64,000 bases of DNA from Nostoc sp. FACHB-280. Lineage in GTDB: Bacteria > Cyanobacteriota > Cyanobacteriia > Cyanobacteriales > Nostocaceae. Numbering within the stretch: position 1 is the first letter of the stretch; every line of letters starts with the position of its first letter. A program made the translations under genes and the position numbers. The stretch spans positions 1-64,000 of the forward strand of contig NZ_JACJSD010000036.1 in assembly GCF_014697615.1 (NCBI RefSeq), given 5' to 3'. Shown piece after piece: positions 1 through 8,787 of the stretch. The notes beneath the pieces were generated by a model. That model made no database searches, was not told where the DNA came from, and worked only from the letters and a program-made list of their open reading frames with translations.

Positions 1-147
1 CCTGCATTCTTACCTCCAACACCCTGAAATTCTTTGCCGCATCTACCTTAGTTATTTTTGCGGTTTGTCCTCAGTTCTGTATTTTACTAGCTCAACTGCC
101 TCTTTCTTAAACCCCTACCCTTGAAAGCTCCCCACTCCCCACTCCAA

Positions 148-1233
148 ATGCTAGACACCTCTACCAACCCTCTGTTAAATTCTCTGTTTGATATTGCGAA
201 AAATATCCAGATAGAATCTAACTTTTCCATTCATCATCCTGAGTATCAAACTTTTGCCTTACCTGCGAAGGTAGCAGAAAGATTTCGGCAAAATTCTGCG
301 GCGTTACAGCACAAATATCTGACTTTGCTACTGCGTAATTTCCTCTATGGAATTTATTACAACGGTTCTTTGCAAAATGCGTTAGCGGTGAATGCTGCTA
401 CGCCTCATTGCTTACCACAGCAAAATTTAGCAAACCACTCTCATTTAGGAATTGATTGGGAATTTTACGCCCAACTGCACGCAAATAACCACGGTAAAGG
501 ATATTTTGACTCTAGTTGGCAAGTGTTACGTCAGGAACCTGATGGAAGTATGGCGGTAACAAAATCTGGTTTGACATTGTATATTGAGCCAGATTGTCAT
601 CTCAAACCTCACAGCAAATCTGCTAAACCGGGTGAGTCAGTGTCCATTTGGATGCCAAAAAATCATTTGCAAAATGGCTGTTACGTGGCGGTAAGTGATG
701 TAGGACAAGAACAGCAGAGTGTAGATGCAGAATTGGGAATAGGCAGAATTTATTTTAATATTACGGCAGATGGAGCGATCGCACTCATGGATAGTCTGAC
801 GCAACACCTCAACCAAGCGTCTCTTCCTTTTACCTTTCAAGTACTTTACAATCCCAGAGCCTACGGACGCTACGACTCCGGCTTACTGTACTTTGAACGA
901 GAAGACTACCCAGCCATTCACCCAATTCTCCAGGCTGTCTATGCCGAATATCAATCTTATTTTCAGCCAGAAATACCTTTGTTTACCAAGTTTTTAGCCC
1001 CAGGCCTAAGTTTAGCCGAAGAACCAATTCAAAAATTCGCCATTCAAGAAAGTTTTGGGATGAACCGTTGCCAAATTGTCGCTCATGCTTTATTGGAAGT
1101 ATGGCAAAAAGGTAAAGATGCCTTAGAAGAACGAATGCACTCCATTGAGAAACACTTTGCCCTCCACTTAATTGACTTGCAACGCCCTTACTTAAACCCT
1201 AGTTCTGAAGATATATATTACCCCTTAAATTGA
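148..1233 (+). CDS. HopA1-family protein
   Basis: About 361 residues. I recognise the overall pattern of the HopA1 (type III effector-like) family that is widespread in cyanobacteria: the HANNHGKGYFD segment, a SIWMPKNHL segment, a YNPRAYGRYDSGLLYF block and a C-terminal ESFGMNRCQIVAHAL block. The cyanobacterial members have no proven function and no type III secretion system is implied. I chose ATG 148 because the longer frame from a TTG at 121 runs through CCCCACT-type tandem repeat DNA. No signal peptide or membrane segment is seen, so it is probably cytosolic. A hairpin plus T-tract follows the stop, so it ends its own transcript. Confidence 0.75.
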   Translation: MLDTSTNPLLNSLFDIAKNIQIESNFSIHHPEYQTFALPAKVAERFRQNSAALQHKYLTLLLRNFLYGIYYNGSLQNALAVNAATPHCLPQQNLANHSHLGIDWEFYAQLHANNHGKGYFDSSWQVLRQEPDGSMAVTKSGLTLYIEPDCHLKPHSKSAKPGESVSIWMPKNHLQNGCYVAVSDVGQEQQSVDAELGIGRIYFNITADGAIALMDSLTQHLNQASLPFTFQVLYNPRAYGRYDSGLLYFEREDYPAIHPILQAVYAEYQSYFQPEIPLFTKFLAPGLSLAEEPIQKFAIQESFGMNRCQIVAHALLEVWQKGKDALEERMHSIEKHFALHLIDLQRPYLNPSSEDIYYPLN

Positions 1234-1268
1234 TAACTCTCTTTGTGACAGTGAGATAATTTGATATG

Positions 1269-1298
1269 GCAGGCGAATAGCCTGCTATTTTGTTTTTT
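1269..1298 (+). terminator. Rho-independent-type terminator after the HopA1-like gene
   Basis: GCAGGC, a five-base GAATA loop and GCCTGC form a perfect 6-bp stem, followed directly by TATTTTGTTTTTT. It lies 35 nt after the HopA1-like stop and about 20 nt before the next start codon, so it should separate the two transcripts. Confidence 0.65.
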
Positions 1299-1317
1299 AA
1301 TTTTTAATTGTACAAAA

Positions 1318-1764
1318 ATGTCTTTTATTTATAACCGTACCGTGCGCTTTGCAGATACTGATGCGGCGGGTGTAGTTTATTTCGCTAATGTTTTGAGCAT
1401 TTGTCATGAAGCTTATGAAGCATCTCTCAAGGCATCGGGAATGAATCTCAAAACTTTTTTTACTAAACCTTCATTGGCTTTCCCTATTGTTCACGCCAAT
1501 GTCGATTTTTTCCGACCAATGTATTGTGGAGATGAATTAAATATTAGTTTAATTCCCCAAAAATTAAGTGCTGATAAATTTGAAATTGCTTACGAAATCA
1601 CAATTACTGATGTATTAGTGGCTAAAGCTATCACTCGCCATGTTTGTATTGATGTGAATAGTAGAACCAAGCAAGAATTATCTGAGGAAATTATGCAATG
1701 GTTGGAAACGAACCGCAGAGACGCAGAGGGCGCGGAGAGGAGAAAATCAAGGGAGGTAATGTGA
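1318..1764 (+). CDS. Hotdog-fold acyl-CoA thioesterase, probable 1,4-dihydroxy-2-naphthoyl-CoA hydrolase
   Basis: A 4HBT-type hotdog thioesterase of 148 residues. The N-terminal [15 protein letters not shown] motif carries the catalytic Asp of this family (consensus xxDxxGxVYxxxY), and [14 protein letters not shown] follows as expected. In cyanobacteria the orthologue hydrolyses DHNA-CoA in phylloquinone (vitamin K1) synthesis for photosystem I; that role is by family knowledge. I chose ATG 1318 because residues before it (from TTG 1261) are encoded by the terminator region. The last 17 or so residues are Arg/Glu-rich and are encoded by a dispersed repeat, so the tail is an acquired extension. 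Confidence 0.82.
   Translation: MSFIYNRTVRFADTDAAGVVYFANVLSICHEAYEASLKASGMNLKTFFTKPSLAFPIVHANVDFFRPMYCGDELNISLIPQKLSADKFEIAYEITITDVLVAKAITRHVCIDVNSRTKQELSEEIMQWLETNRRDAEGAERRKSREVM
1709..1743 (+). repeat. Dispersed CGAACCGCAGAGACGCAGAG-type repeat
   Basis: A purine-rich block of heptamer-like units (ACGCAGAG, GGCGCGGAGAG) lies inside the 3' end of the thioesterase gene. A reverse-complement copy with the same core (AACCACAGAGACGCAGAGAA when read on the minus strand) lies at 40765-40804 in an intergenic gap. This type of repeat is common between genes in Nostocales. Confidence 0.7.
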
Positions 1765-1827
1765 TAGCAATCCTAAATTTCTCTCCCTTGTCTACCCCAT
1801 CCTCCTTGTCTCTGTTGCTATATGTGA

Positions 1828-3882
1828 TTACGGTTTACTCACCTGCTCAAAATTAGGGTAAACATAATCTTCAAATAATTGCTCAATCTGAGGATGTTTT
1901 TTGGCGGCTTTTGCTACTAATTCTTGGTAATCTTGGCGGACATCAAGATAATAACTTGCTTGGCGTTTGCCAATTGTTGGTAGCCATGCAGTATGCAAAG
2001 TCATCGCAAAATGAAGTGGCTGTTGAGATGGAGGACTGGATAATCTACATACAGGGCCTTTAGATAAATGATTGGCATCAAAAATCCAATATTCATTTTC
2101 TTGGCCATGCCAAACTGTGCAGACAATATAACCATCTGTGGGTTTTTCTGCACCACGATATGGCATAAACTGCGGCGAAAGCACTACATATCCTGGTGGT
2201 AATTCGTAGCTATCAACAATAGCTGGTGATTCTGTTGATGAAGCATGAAGTCTAAACAAGTAGGCTGGTACGCCACTACTTGCCATATCTAGAACTTTGT
2301 CGAGAGGAATTAGGCGATTTTTGTAATTTTTATACTGGTTGACAACGAATTTTGTCATTAAGTCTTTCCATAGACCAAAAGAACACCAATAAATATCATC
2401 TAGATGTTTTAAAGGTTGTCCTTGAGAATTTTGGTCAGGATAAGTATATAGGTCTGTACCCCAGGTATATTTATCATCATGAATAATTTTTTGAAACTGA
2501 ATATTTCCGGTTTCTCCATGAATTACATAACGTCCCATCCGCCCAATATCGACTTGACCAGGTACCATTCCACACAAGTCTTCTGGTTTATATCCAGGAT
2601 AAGCAGAAACATCATATTGTCTTACCCATTCCGAAACATCCATACCAGAAATATGAGCGGCATTCAGTGTAATATTTCCTTCAGGATTATCGTAATCTAC
2701 TAAAAAATGTGCTGCTTCTAATGGCAAAATTACTTTTTTGACTGTGACTGTTTTCGTATTTGCCTGCAACTGATTCCGTGGCACAATATAAACTGCCGAG
2801 TATGGTAGTGGCGGTTCTTCTAATATATCTCTGAGTATGTTTTCCAGGCGTTTATAATGTGGTAAGGGATTATTTAAGACTTGTTCTATCCCCATCGTAA
2901 AAGCTGTATCCATAATCACGACATAATCTTTTGTGACCCCAATTTGGTGTATAGTTTGTTCAATTTTGACAGGAGAATTATCAGGTAAAACTAATTGCCA
3001 TTGTTTCACAGATGTTTCTCCATCCCAACACATAACAGAAACAAAATCTGTGATTTCTATTGGTAACTTTTTGAAAAATTTGGCGTAATAGCCGTAAAGA
3101 TATCCCAATATTGATAATAAAGATTGAGATAAAGCATTCAAAGTACCTTTCAGCAGTTTTGGTTGCCAAAAATTACAGATGTTTTGTAGCCATTGGTCAA
3201 TTACATGAAGAAAAGCAATTGAGTCTAAGAAGTTAAATAATGATCTGCCATAATTAACTGTAAACATCTCTTTGGTAAAAGGGTCAAAACCAGGATGGGC
3301 AGTACTCAAAAATGGTTGAAAAGGAGCATTATATCCTTTTACTTCTGATTGCCACTCTTGATTAGAGCCAATTGGGGTAACAACATCAAGGCTTTCAGTA
3401 TCAATTTCATAAGGACGGCCAGCATCGTAGGTAACTAGTAACCTTGCTGGTGCATCTTCGGAAAACTTCATCGGGAGAAAGGCTGTGTTTAGCTGGTTAC
3501 GAATACCCAATGAGACAGAAAATCTGGTCAGTCCATGATTACGAAAACGAAATTTTTGATATTGACAGACAGAATCAGTTGCTTTGTCAGCGTAATAATC
3601 AGGTGGTTTGGCGATGCGCGTAGTTAATTTCACTTGATTTTCGGTATCAAAATCTAGCCGATAAATCATCCCGTCGCCGCACAATAAAGAATCTCCATCA
3701 GGATAGGGTAAGCCGCCAGAATTAACGGTTCCTATGGAAGTAACCATAAAAACATGCCCCTGCACATCCGTGGGGATAGTTCCTTCGAGGACTTGCAAGG
3801 GTAGCTGGTTATATTCATATTGATTAGCATTTCTTATTGATGGTGGAACTGGCGGAGAATCTTGGAAATTGCTGAAAGACAT
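1828..3882 (-). CDS. Carotenoid oxygenase (RPE65/CCD family)
   Basis: 684 residues, longer than the usual 460-500 for bacterial members. The four iron-binding histidines can be placed: H196 in STAHPGFDP, H312 in QTIHQIGVTKDY, H392 in EAAHFLVDYDN and H630 in MTLHTAWLP. Members cleave carotenoids or apocarotenoids at a polyene double bond with Fe(II) and O2; the substrate cannot be told from sequence. The stretch between H196 and H312 is about 60 residues longer than in short family members and holds hydrophobic helices (SLLSILGYLYGYYAKFF), which may insert into or dock on a membrane. No signal peptide. The next gene upstream on the same strand starts only 24 bp away but is unrelated. Confidence 0.88.
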   Translation of the reverse strand: MSFSNFQDSPPVPPSIRNANQYEYNQLPLQVLEGTIPTDVQGHVFMVTSIGTVNSGGLPYPDGDSLLCGDGMIYRLDFDTENQVKLTTRIAKPPDYYADKATDSVCQYQKFRFRNHGLTRFSVSLGIRNQLNTAFLPMKFSEDAPARLLVTYDAGRPYEIDTESLDVVTPIGSNQEWQSEVKGYNAPFQPFLSTAHPGFDPFTKEMFTVNYGRSLFNFLDSIAFLHVIDQWLQNICNFWQPKLLKGTLNALSQSLLSILGYLYGYYAKFFKKLPIEITDFVSVMCWDGETSVKQWQLVLPDNSPVKIEQTIHQIGVTKDYVVIMDTAFTMGIEQVLNNPLPHYKRLENILRDILEEPPLPYSAVYIVPRNQLQANTKTVTVKKVILPLEAAHFLVDYDNPEGNITLNAAHISGMDVSEWVRQYDVSAYPGYKPEDLCGMVPGQVDIGRMGRYVIHGETGNIQFQKIIHDDKYTWGTDLYTYPDQNSQGQPLKHLDDIYWCSFGLWKDLMTKFVVNQYKNYKNRLIPLDKVLDMASSGVPAYLFRLHASSTESPAIVDSYELPPGYVVLSPQFMPYRGAEKPTDGYIVCTVWHGQENEYWIFDANHLSKGPVCRLSSPPSQQPLHFAMTLHTAWLPTIGKRQASYYLDVRQDYQELVAKAAKKHPQIEQLFEDYVYPNFEQVSKP

Positions 3883-3906
3883 AGATAATTATTACACCTG
3901 ATGATT

Positions 3907-5265
3907 TTAGGAAACTATTGATTCTGGTGGGTGATGTAAGCGATCGCAGAAATATTCGGCATACAACCTACAACTAGGTGTAGCTTGATTTCCGTAAAGA
4001 TTGACTAACCCCATACTTTGCAACTTAAACGCTTGCTGTAGATGTAATTCCACTGGTTGAGGGGATCTAATCACCTGTGCAAATGCGTCTACTAGTTCTG
4101 GATTTTGTTGGAGATTCCACCACTGTTGTTGCAGATGTTCACGATAAATACCATCCGAACTCAGAGCAGTTGATAATAACTCTTCTACACTGATACGGTG
4201 TTGCCATAAATAATAACAAGCTAATCTCAAAAGGTAGGGTTGACCACCGACTAAAGCGAAAAGTTTTTCTAATGATTGTTCACAAAAGCTCAAACCATAG
4301 CGATCGCCTAAAGTCTTTACTTGTAGTTGGTTGAGGCCATGTAACTCAACTGGTAAACCCACATTAAAAGGTGACTTATTAACACTCAAGGGAATATATA
4401 CTTCTGTAGCGTGGGCTACAACTAGCCGTAATTTTTTCCAAATTTCTCGGTTTTTTGCTTCTTCATGCCAAGCGCGTAACAACCCAAAAAAATCATCAGC
4501 TAAATCTGGATATTGAAATAAGCGATCGACATCATCTAAACCCAAAACAATTGGGCTAATTGTTTTGGACAAAATATATTGTTCAAAGTAAATTTTTGCG
4601 CTAATTTTGCTCCCAAACAGCTCATCCCAATATTCCGCTATCTGGTTTTGTAACTCCAAACCCAGACTGATACTTGCACAGAACCAACGTAAGAATTTAT
4701 CTAAATCTTGAAATATGGCTTTATCAGCAAGCTGAAAACTTAACGATACACTCTGATAACCTTCATTAGTGGCAGACTGAAGAATTCTGGACATCAATGA
4801 AGTTTTCCCCATCCGTCTTGGGGCTTTAATTCTGATTAATGCTCCTGGTTGCAAAATAGCTTTATAACAATTAGCTTCAATTGGAGGACGTTCTACATAA
4901 AATCGAGAATCAAGCGGTACTTGGCCTTCTGGTATTTCTGGTTCTGGTTCTACTACTGACAAATTATTGCTTAAATCTTGATATGGCTGTGGTAATTCGG
5001 GAAAGCAATAATCACTCTGTTCTAAAACTAGATTAAACCCTTGAAAACAGTGCTTTAAAGTTTGCTTGTCTACTCCCACTTCACAAGCAAATATTTTCAT
5101 GATTGTATCGACTGATAAACCTGTGCGATCGCTCAATGCTTCCAGAGTATACCGATGACCATTATTGTCCCGAATCTCTGCTTCAGACTTAGCTGTTTGA
5201 AGTTTCTTTAATCCTTGAGGTGTTAGAAGTACACCTCGTCTGCGTCGAGCTTTATGTGCGTACAT
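3907..5265 (-). CDS. AAA-like NTPase with N-terminal vMAP-type HTH domain
   Basis: About 452 residues. The N-terminus (RRRRGVLLTPQGLKKL, then YTLEALSDRTGLSVDTIMKI and VDKQTLKHCFQGFNL) is the helix-turn-helix-like vMAP domain often fused to cyanobacterial signalling NTPases. An AAA-like ATPase follows, with Walker A RRMGKTSLMSR near residue 165, Walker B VLGLDDVDRLF and a C-terminal winged-helix-like region. Such proteins usually end in WD40 or effector modules; here nothing follows, so it is a short stand-alone form. I use ATG 5265; a TTG four codons upstream also keeps the frame. The role is probably signalling or defence-like, but that is inference. Confidence 0.7.
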   Translation of the reverse strand: MYAHKARRRRGVLLTPQGLKKLQTAKSEAEIRDNNGHRYTLEALSDRTGLSVDTIMKIFACEVGVDKQTLKHCFQGFNLVLEQSDYCFPELPQPYQDLSNNLSVVEPEPEIPEGQVPLDSRFYVERPPIEANCYKAILQPGALIRIKAPRRMGKTSLMSRILQSATNEGYQSVSLSFQLADKAIFQDLDKFLRWFCASISLGLELQNQIAEYWDELFGSKISAKIYFEQYILSKTISPIVLGLDDVDRLFQYPDLADDFFGLLRAWHEEAKNREIWKKLRLVVAHATEVYIPLSVNKSPFNVGLPVELHGLNQLQVKTLGDRYGLSFCEQSLEKLFALVGGQPYLLRLACYYLWQHRISVEELLSTALSSDGIYREHLQQQWWNLQQNPELVDAFAQVIRSPQPVELHLQQAFKLQSMGLVNLYGNQATPSCRLYAEYFCDRLHHPPESIVS

Positions 5266-5638
5266 TGTTATTATCAAGCCTGATCAGCGAAATCAAAAAG
5301 AACTAACAGTTCTGTTCAGTATTTTCGCAAATTCAGCATAGATTTTGTTATATTTAATTATCGATTCGTTTCCGTGTTCAAAGGAAACGGAAATGTAAAA
5401 TTATTCGTTAAATCCTCATTACCTCGTTGACTGCACTGAAATTTAAGTAGGCAAGTTTAATTATTTTTGTACTTTTTGCATTTCGATGCGATCGCTAAGT
5501 TCTAGTTCCAATACAGCCACCCTTGCTATAGGTGCAGAATAGATAAAGGCAGCTGCATATTATAGTTGCAGACTGCCACAAAAATATTGACTACTTCAGG
5601 AAACACAGAGATGAGAGGTGTAAAAACTGAAAGCTCAA

Positions 5639-6553
5639 TTAAGCAAGAGCAGGTTCGCGCCGATTGTAGACAGAAGCATCTCCCTTAATGGCTTCGCTGT
5701 GCTTACCATCAATCCCAACAGGAACATCACCCACAATCGTGACTCGCTGAACGTGACGGGGTTGGTCGCCGTAGTCAGCAACTGCATAATGTTGTGTAGC
5801 GCGGTTATCCCAAAAAGCAACATCGCCAACTTGCCAACGCCAACGCACTGTATTTTCGGGGCGAATTATGTATGCTTGCAATAATTTGATAATTTCATCA
5901 GATTCATTCTGTGATAAACCACGCAGGCGGCGTACAAAACCACCAATGAACAAGCCGCGTTCTCCTGATTCAGGATGGACACGTACAACTGGATGTAAGG
6001 TTTCGTAGACGGTGGAAGTGAACACCGCCCGATGCGCTAATACATCTTCTGGTAAATCAATCACAGCTGCGGCATAGTCATAGGCGTTACTGTGTACAGC
6101 CCAAAGTTGATCTGCCAGGTCACGTAGTGGAGTTGGTAAATCTTGATAAGCTGTCACCGAGTTTGCCCAAATGGTATCGCCACCATTTGGAGGAATCACC
6201 AACGCCCGCAAAACAGAACCGAGTGGTGGCCGGTCTACAAATGTCACATCAGTATGCCAGTTGTTAGCACGGCTAGAAGTGCGGCTGTAATCAAGGTCAA
6301 GAACTTCGGGGTGTCCTTCTAAAGAAGGAACGGTGGGATGCGCTGTGGTGATTTCACCAAATCGCCGTGCAAAAGCTACTTGTCCATTAGCATCAAGTTG
6401 TTGACCACGAAAGAAAATTACTTTGTGTTGGACGAGGGTTTTGCGAATATCACTGATTAACTCATCGCTGAGATTTGCACTCAAATCAATGCCAATGATT
6501 TCTGCACCGATGCGTCCAGCAACTGGTTTGATATCAAAATATTGAGAACTCAT
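5639..6553 (-). CDS. TauD/TfdA-family Fe(II)/2-oxoglutarate dioxygenase
   Basis: 304 residues, normal for the family. Iron ligands are H100 and D102 in NNWHTDVTF and H255 in ATQHYAVADY; R266 or R270 in RHVQRVTI would bind 2-oxoglutarate. TauD enzymes release sulfite from taurine or other sulfonates, and relatives act on aryloxyacids or alkyl sulfates; the substrate here is not fixed by sequence. It lies 68 bp downstream of an SDR gene on the same strand, probably in one transcript. No ssu/tau transport genes are in the window. Cytosolic. Confidence 0.85.
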   Translation of the reverse strand: MSSQYFDIKPVAGRIGAEIIGIDLSANLSDELISDIRKTLVQHKVIFFRGQQLDANGQVAFARRFGEITTAHPTVPSLEGHPEVLDLDYSRTSSRANNWHTDVTFVDRPPLGSVLRALVIPPNGGDTIWANSVTAYQDLPTPLRDLADQLWAVHSNAYDYAAAVIDLPEDVLAHRAVFTSTVYETLHPVVRVHPESGERGLFIGGFVRRLRGLSQNESDEIIKLLQAYIIRPENTVRWRWQVGDVAFWDNRATQHYAVADYGDQPRHVQRVTIVGDVPVGIDGKHSEAIKGDASVYNRREPALA

Positions 6554-6621
6554 GATGATTCTAGACTCCAGAAAAATTCGTAAGTTAAAACTTGCTTTCA
6601 GATTGATGAACAGATTTAGTT

Positions 6622-7422
6622 CTAAACGCCAGGGGTAGAGCCGCCATCAACCAGAATTTCTGCGCCTGTAATAGAAGCGGCTAAGTCGGATACTAAAAAT
6701 AATGTGAGTGCAGCAATTTCGTCTGGTGGTACGATTCTGCCTAGGGGAATTCCTTGCAATGTTTCTGCTTTGGCTTGTTCTACACTAATTCCCCGTGCTT
6801 GGGCATTCTGTTCGGCTAAACGTTCGGCGCGTTCAGTGGCTGTTGCACCAGGCGAAATCGCGTTTATCCGAATGTTGTGTTGAGCTAATTCTTTGGAAAT
6901 TCCCCGTGTAAAGTTGAGTAAGGCGGCGTTGGTTGTACCACCAGGCAGAAAACCAGGGCGGGGTGTTCTCCCTGCACCGCCGATGATGTTGACAATTCGA
7001 CCATCACGGCGATTTTTTTGATGGGGGACAACAGCTCTCACTAAACGAATGTAGCCCAATAACTTTAAGTTCCACGCATCGAGAAAGACATCATCGCTGA
7101 GGTCAAGAAAGGAACCAGCACGGGCTGAACCCGCATTGTTAATTAAAATATCAATTTGGCCAAACTGCGCCAAGGTTGTAGAAACAACTGTATCTACACT
7201 TGCTGCTTGAGTCAGGTCAGCACTGATAGCAATTACTTTCGCTCCCGGAGTGGGTAGAGATTGAATGGCGCTGACGGCGTTCTCTAGTCGTTCTGGGTTG
7301 CGAGCTGCGATCGCAATATTCACACCTTCACTATAAAGAGCTTTAGCAACGGCTAATCCAATCCCCGCACTACCACCTGTCACGATCGCTGTTTTCCCTG
7401 CTAGGTGTAACTCTAAGCTCAT
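6622..7422 (-). CDS. SDR-family protein lacking the catalytic Ser/Tyr/Lys
   Basis: 266 residues with a clear Rossmann fold: TGGSAGIG (15-22) for the nucleotide, a DILINNAGSA block (91-100) and a C-terminal AEILVDGGSTPG. In place of the usual S...YxxxK active site it reads GGAGRTPRPGFLPGGTTNAAL: by alignment Tyr is Gly161, Lys is Asn165 and Ser is Gly149. It therefore belongs to a divergent SDR group often labelled 3-oxoacyl-ACP reductase; classical hydride-transfer chemistry is doubtful. First gene of a probable unit with the TauD-like gene. An extended palindrome lies about 105 bp upstream. Confidence 0.82.
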   Translation of the reverse strand: MSLELHLAGKTAIVTGGSAGIGLAVAKALYSEGVNIAIAARNPERLENAVSAIQSLPTPGAKVIAISADLTQAASVDTVVSTTLAQFGQIDILINNAGSARAGSFLDLSDDVFLDAWNLKLLGYIRLVRAVVPHQKNRRDGRIVNIIGGAGRTPRPGFLPGGTTNAALLNFTRGISKELAQHNIRINAISPGATATERAERLAEQNAQARGISVEQAKAETLQGIPLGRIVPPDEIAALTLFLVSDLAASITGAEILVDGGSTPGV

Positions 7423-7525
7423 AAGAATTAATACTCCAATTGGGGAAGCACCAAGTTTTCAACAACTCCTCAAATCGCTCATACAGCAATTATGTTGTTG
7501 ATTTTTAAATGGACTAAATTTAGTA

Positions 7526-7555
7526 AATACTATAACTCTATCGAGTTACCGTATT
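7526..7555. promoter_or_regulatory. 30-bp palindrome, candidate operator for the SDR-TauD unit
   Basis: AATAC (7526-7530) and TAACTC (7533-7538) are mirrored exactly by GAGTTA (7543-7548) and GTATT (7551-7555) about a centre at 7540/7541. Arms of this size without a T-tract suit a dimeric repressor or activator site rather than a terminator. It lies 104 bp upstream of the SDR start. The regulator is unknown. Confidence 0.45.
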
Positions 7556-8026
7556 TAATGTAGAAAAAGTTATCATAAGACAAGCTTCAGAAGCAAGACC
7601 CCTGAAGATTTTGGATTGAACATCAGTATTTTGATTGGTGATCAGTATTAGCTGCCGAATTAGTGTACTGATGTGTTTAATTACTTTTTAGGCGAGGCAT
7701 CAACAGAATAATCACTGAAAAAAGTCTCAAATTCATAGAATTGAGCATTATGACGCAACATCTTTACAATGTTTTCATAAATATTGGATATATCAGTATC
7801 TCTCCCAATGACATTCCCTATCTATCAGTTGATACTGGGTAAATAAGATACCAAATTATAGGGTTCCAGGTTAGTCATCTGGGCAGCTATCAGGGGGTAG
7901 ATACTTCGTCACAAGCGAATGTTATCTACCCCTTTATGTATTTGATAATAGGTTACAGGCTACAGGTGATAGGTTAGAGGTTATTTTTATCTCAGCAGAC
8001 TCAGAAAGATGATAACACTGATGAAA
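7556..8026. other. Gene-free stretch with one long hairpin and a heptamer repeat
   Basis: No plausible gene on either strand. It holds a perfect 10-bp inverted repeat, GGGGTAGATA (7894-7903) and TATCTACCCC (7923-7932), with an inner TTCG/CGAA pair. A short tandem heptamer-type repeat (GGTTACAGGCTACAGGTGAT and variants) follows at about 7946-7982. The hairpin has no T-run on the strand of the adjacent TPR gene, so it is more likely a repeat element than a terminator. Confidence 0.5.
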
Positions 8027-8647
8027 TTACAACCAACCACGTAGTTGTTTATGTACCTGCGCCAAGTACCACATATAATCATCAATTTGATATTGATCAG
8101 CAGCTTTGACTATATATTCTTGGGCTAAATTCAAATTCCTTTCCGATTCATAATACAATCCTAAATAAAGATGACTATAAAATTTGCCCTTAATTCCTTC
8201 TGATTCACCAATATTTAAAACTTCATCAGGAGTACAATCTCCAGCAAATAAATTATAAACAAATCCCAGAACTCTTCTGGGGTCATTTTTGACTGGTAAT
8301 AGAGAATTACTTGCAGCTTCTTTACCTTGCCAACGAGCTATACACAAATAGCGCCACACCGTTTCTTCAACATCATTAGCATTCACCGTTAAATCAATTT
8401 CAAACTGTTGAGCGCCTTCAGCAAATCTTTCTGCATAATAGTAAGATAAACCTCGTTGCCAGAGATATGGTTTAAGCCGGGGTTCGATGTTTTCGGCTGT
8501 GTCAAAATCTTGAATCGATTCAACAATTTTAGCTAATTTAAATTTCACCATACCTCGCCGAATGTAAGCTTTGGGATTATTTGGTTGACGGCGAATTAAA
8601 TCATCCCAATATTGGAGTTGATTTTCTAAAGAGTTGCTAAAAAACAT
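8027..8647 (-). CDS. TPR-type helical repeat protein
   Basis: 206 residues without a signal peptide. Two TPR-like units are visible: IRRQPNNPKAYIRRGMVKFK with the following helix near 20-55, and SHLYLGLYYESERNLNLAQE near 160-180. The middle (VNANDVEETVWRYLCIARWQ) resembles NlpI-like helical repeat proteins found in cyanobacteria and chloroplasts. It should act as a protein-protein scaffold; no partner can be named. It stands alone, divergent from the MEKHLA gene with a 140-bp shared upstream region. Confidence 0.65.
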   Translation of the reverse strand: MFFSNSLENQLQYWDDLIRRQPNNPKAYIRRGMVKFKLAKIVESIQDFDTAENIEPRLKPYLWQRGLSYYYAERFAEGAQQFEIDLTVNANDVEETVWRYLCIARWQGKEAASNSLLPVKNDPRRVLGFVYNLFAGDCTPDEVLNIGESEGIKGKFYSHLYLGLYYESERNLNLAQEYIVKAADQYQIDDYMWYLAQVHKQLRGWL

Positions 8648-8787
8648 GGATTAGTTAAAATAACGTGCATTAATTTGCATCATTTCAGCCGCAGTAATAC
8701 ATCGTCAATCTCTGTGGTACTGAAATTTGAGTCAAGAAGGAGCAAATTTTGACATACTGAAATCTGAAGATTTTATTTTCGCTGTTT

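Noticed and set aside
2..124. Open frame at the window start (LHSYLQHPEILCRIYLSYFC ... ending TGA at 122-124) as the C-terminus of an upstream protein
   Set aside because: Only 40 codons are visible, the last part runs into repeat-like DNA, and no family is recognisable. It may be real but cannot be supported.
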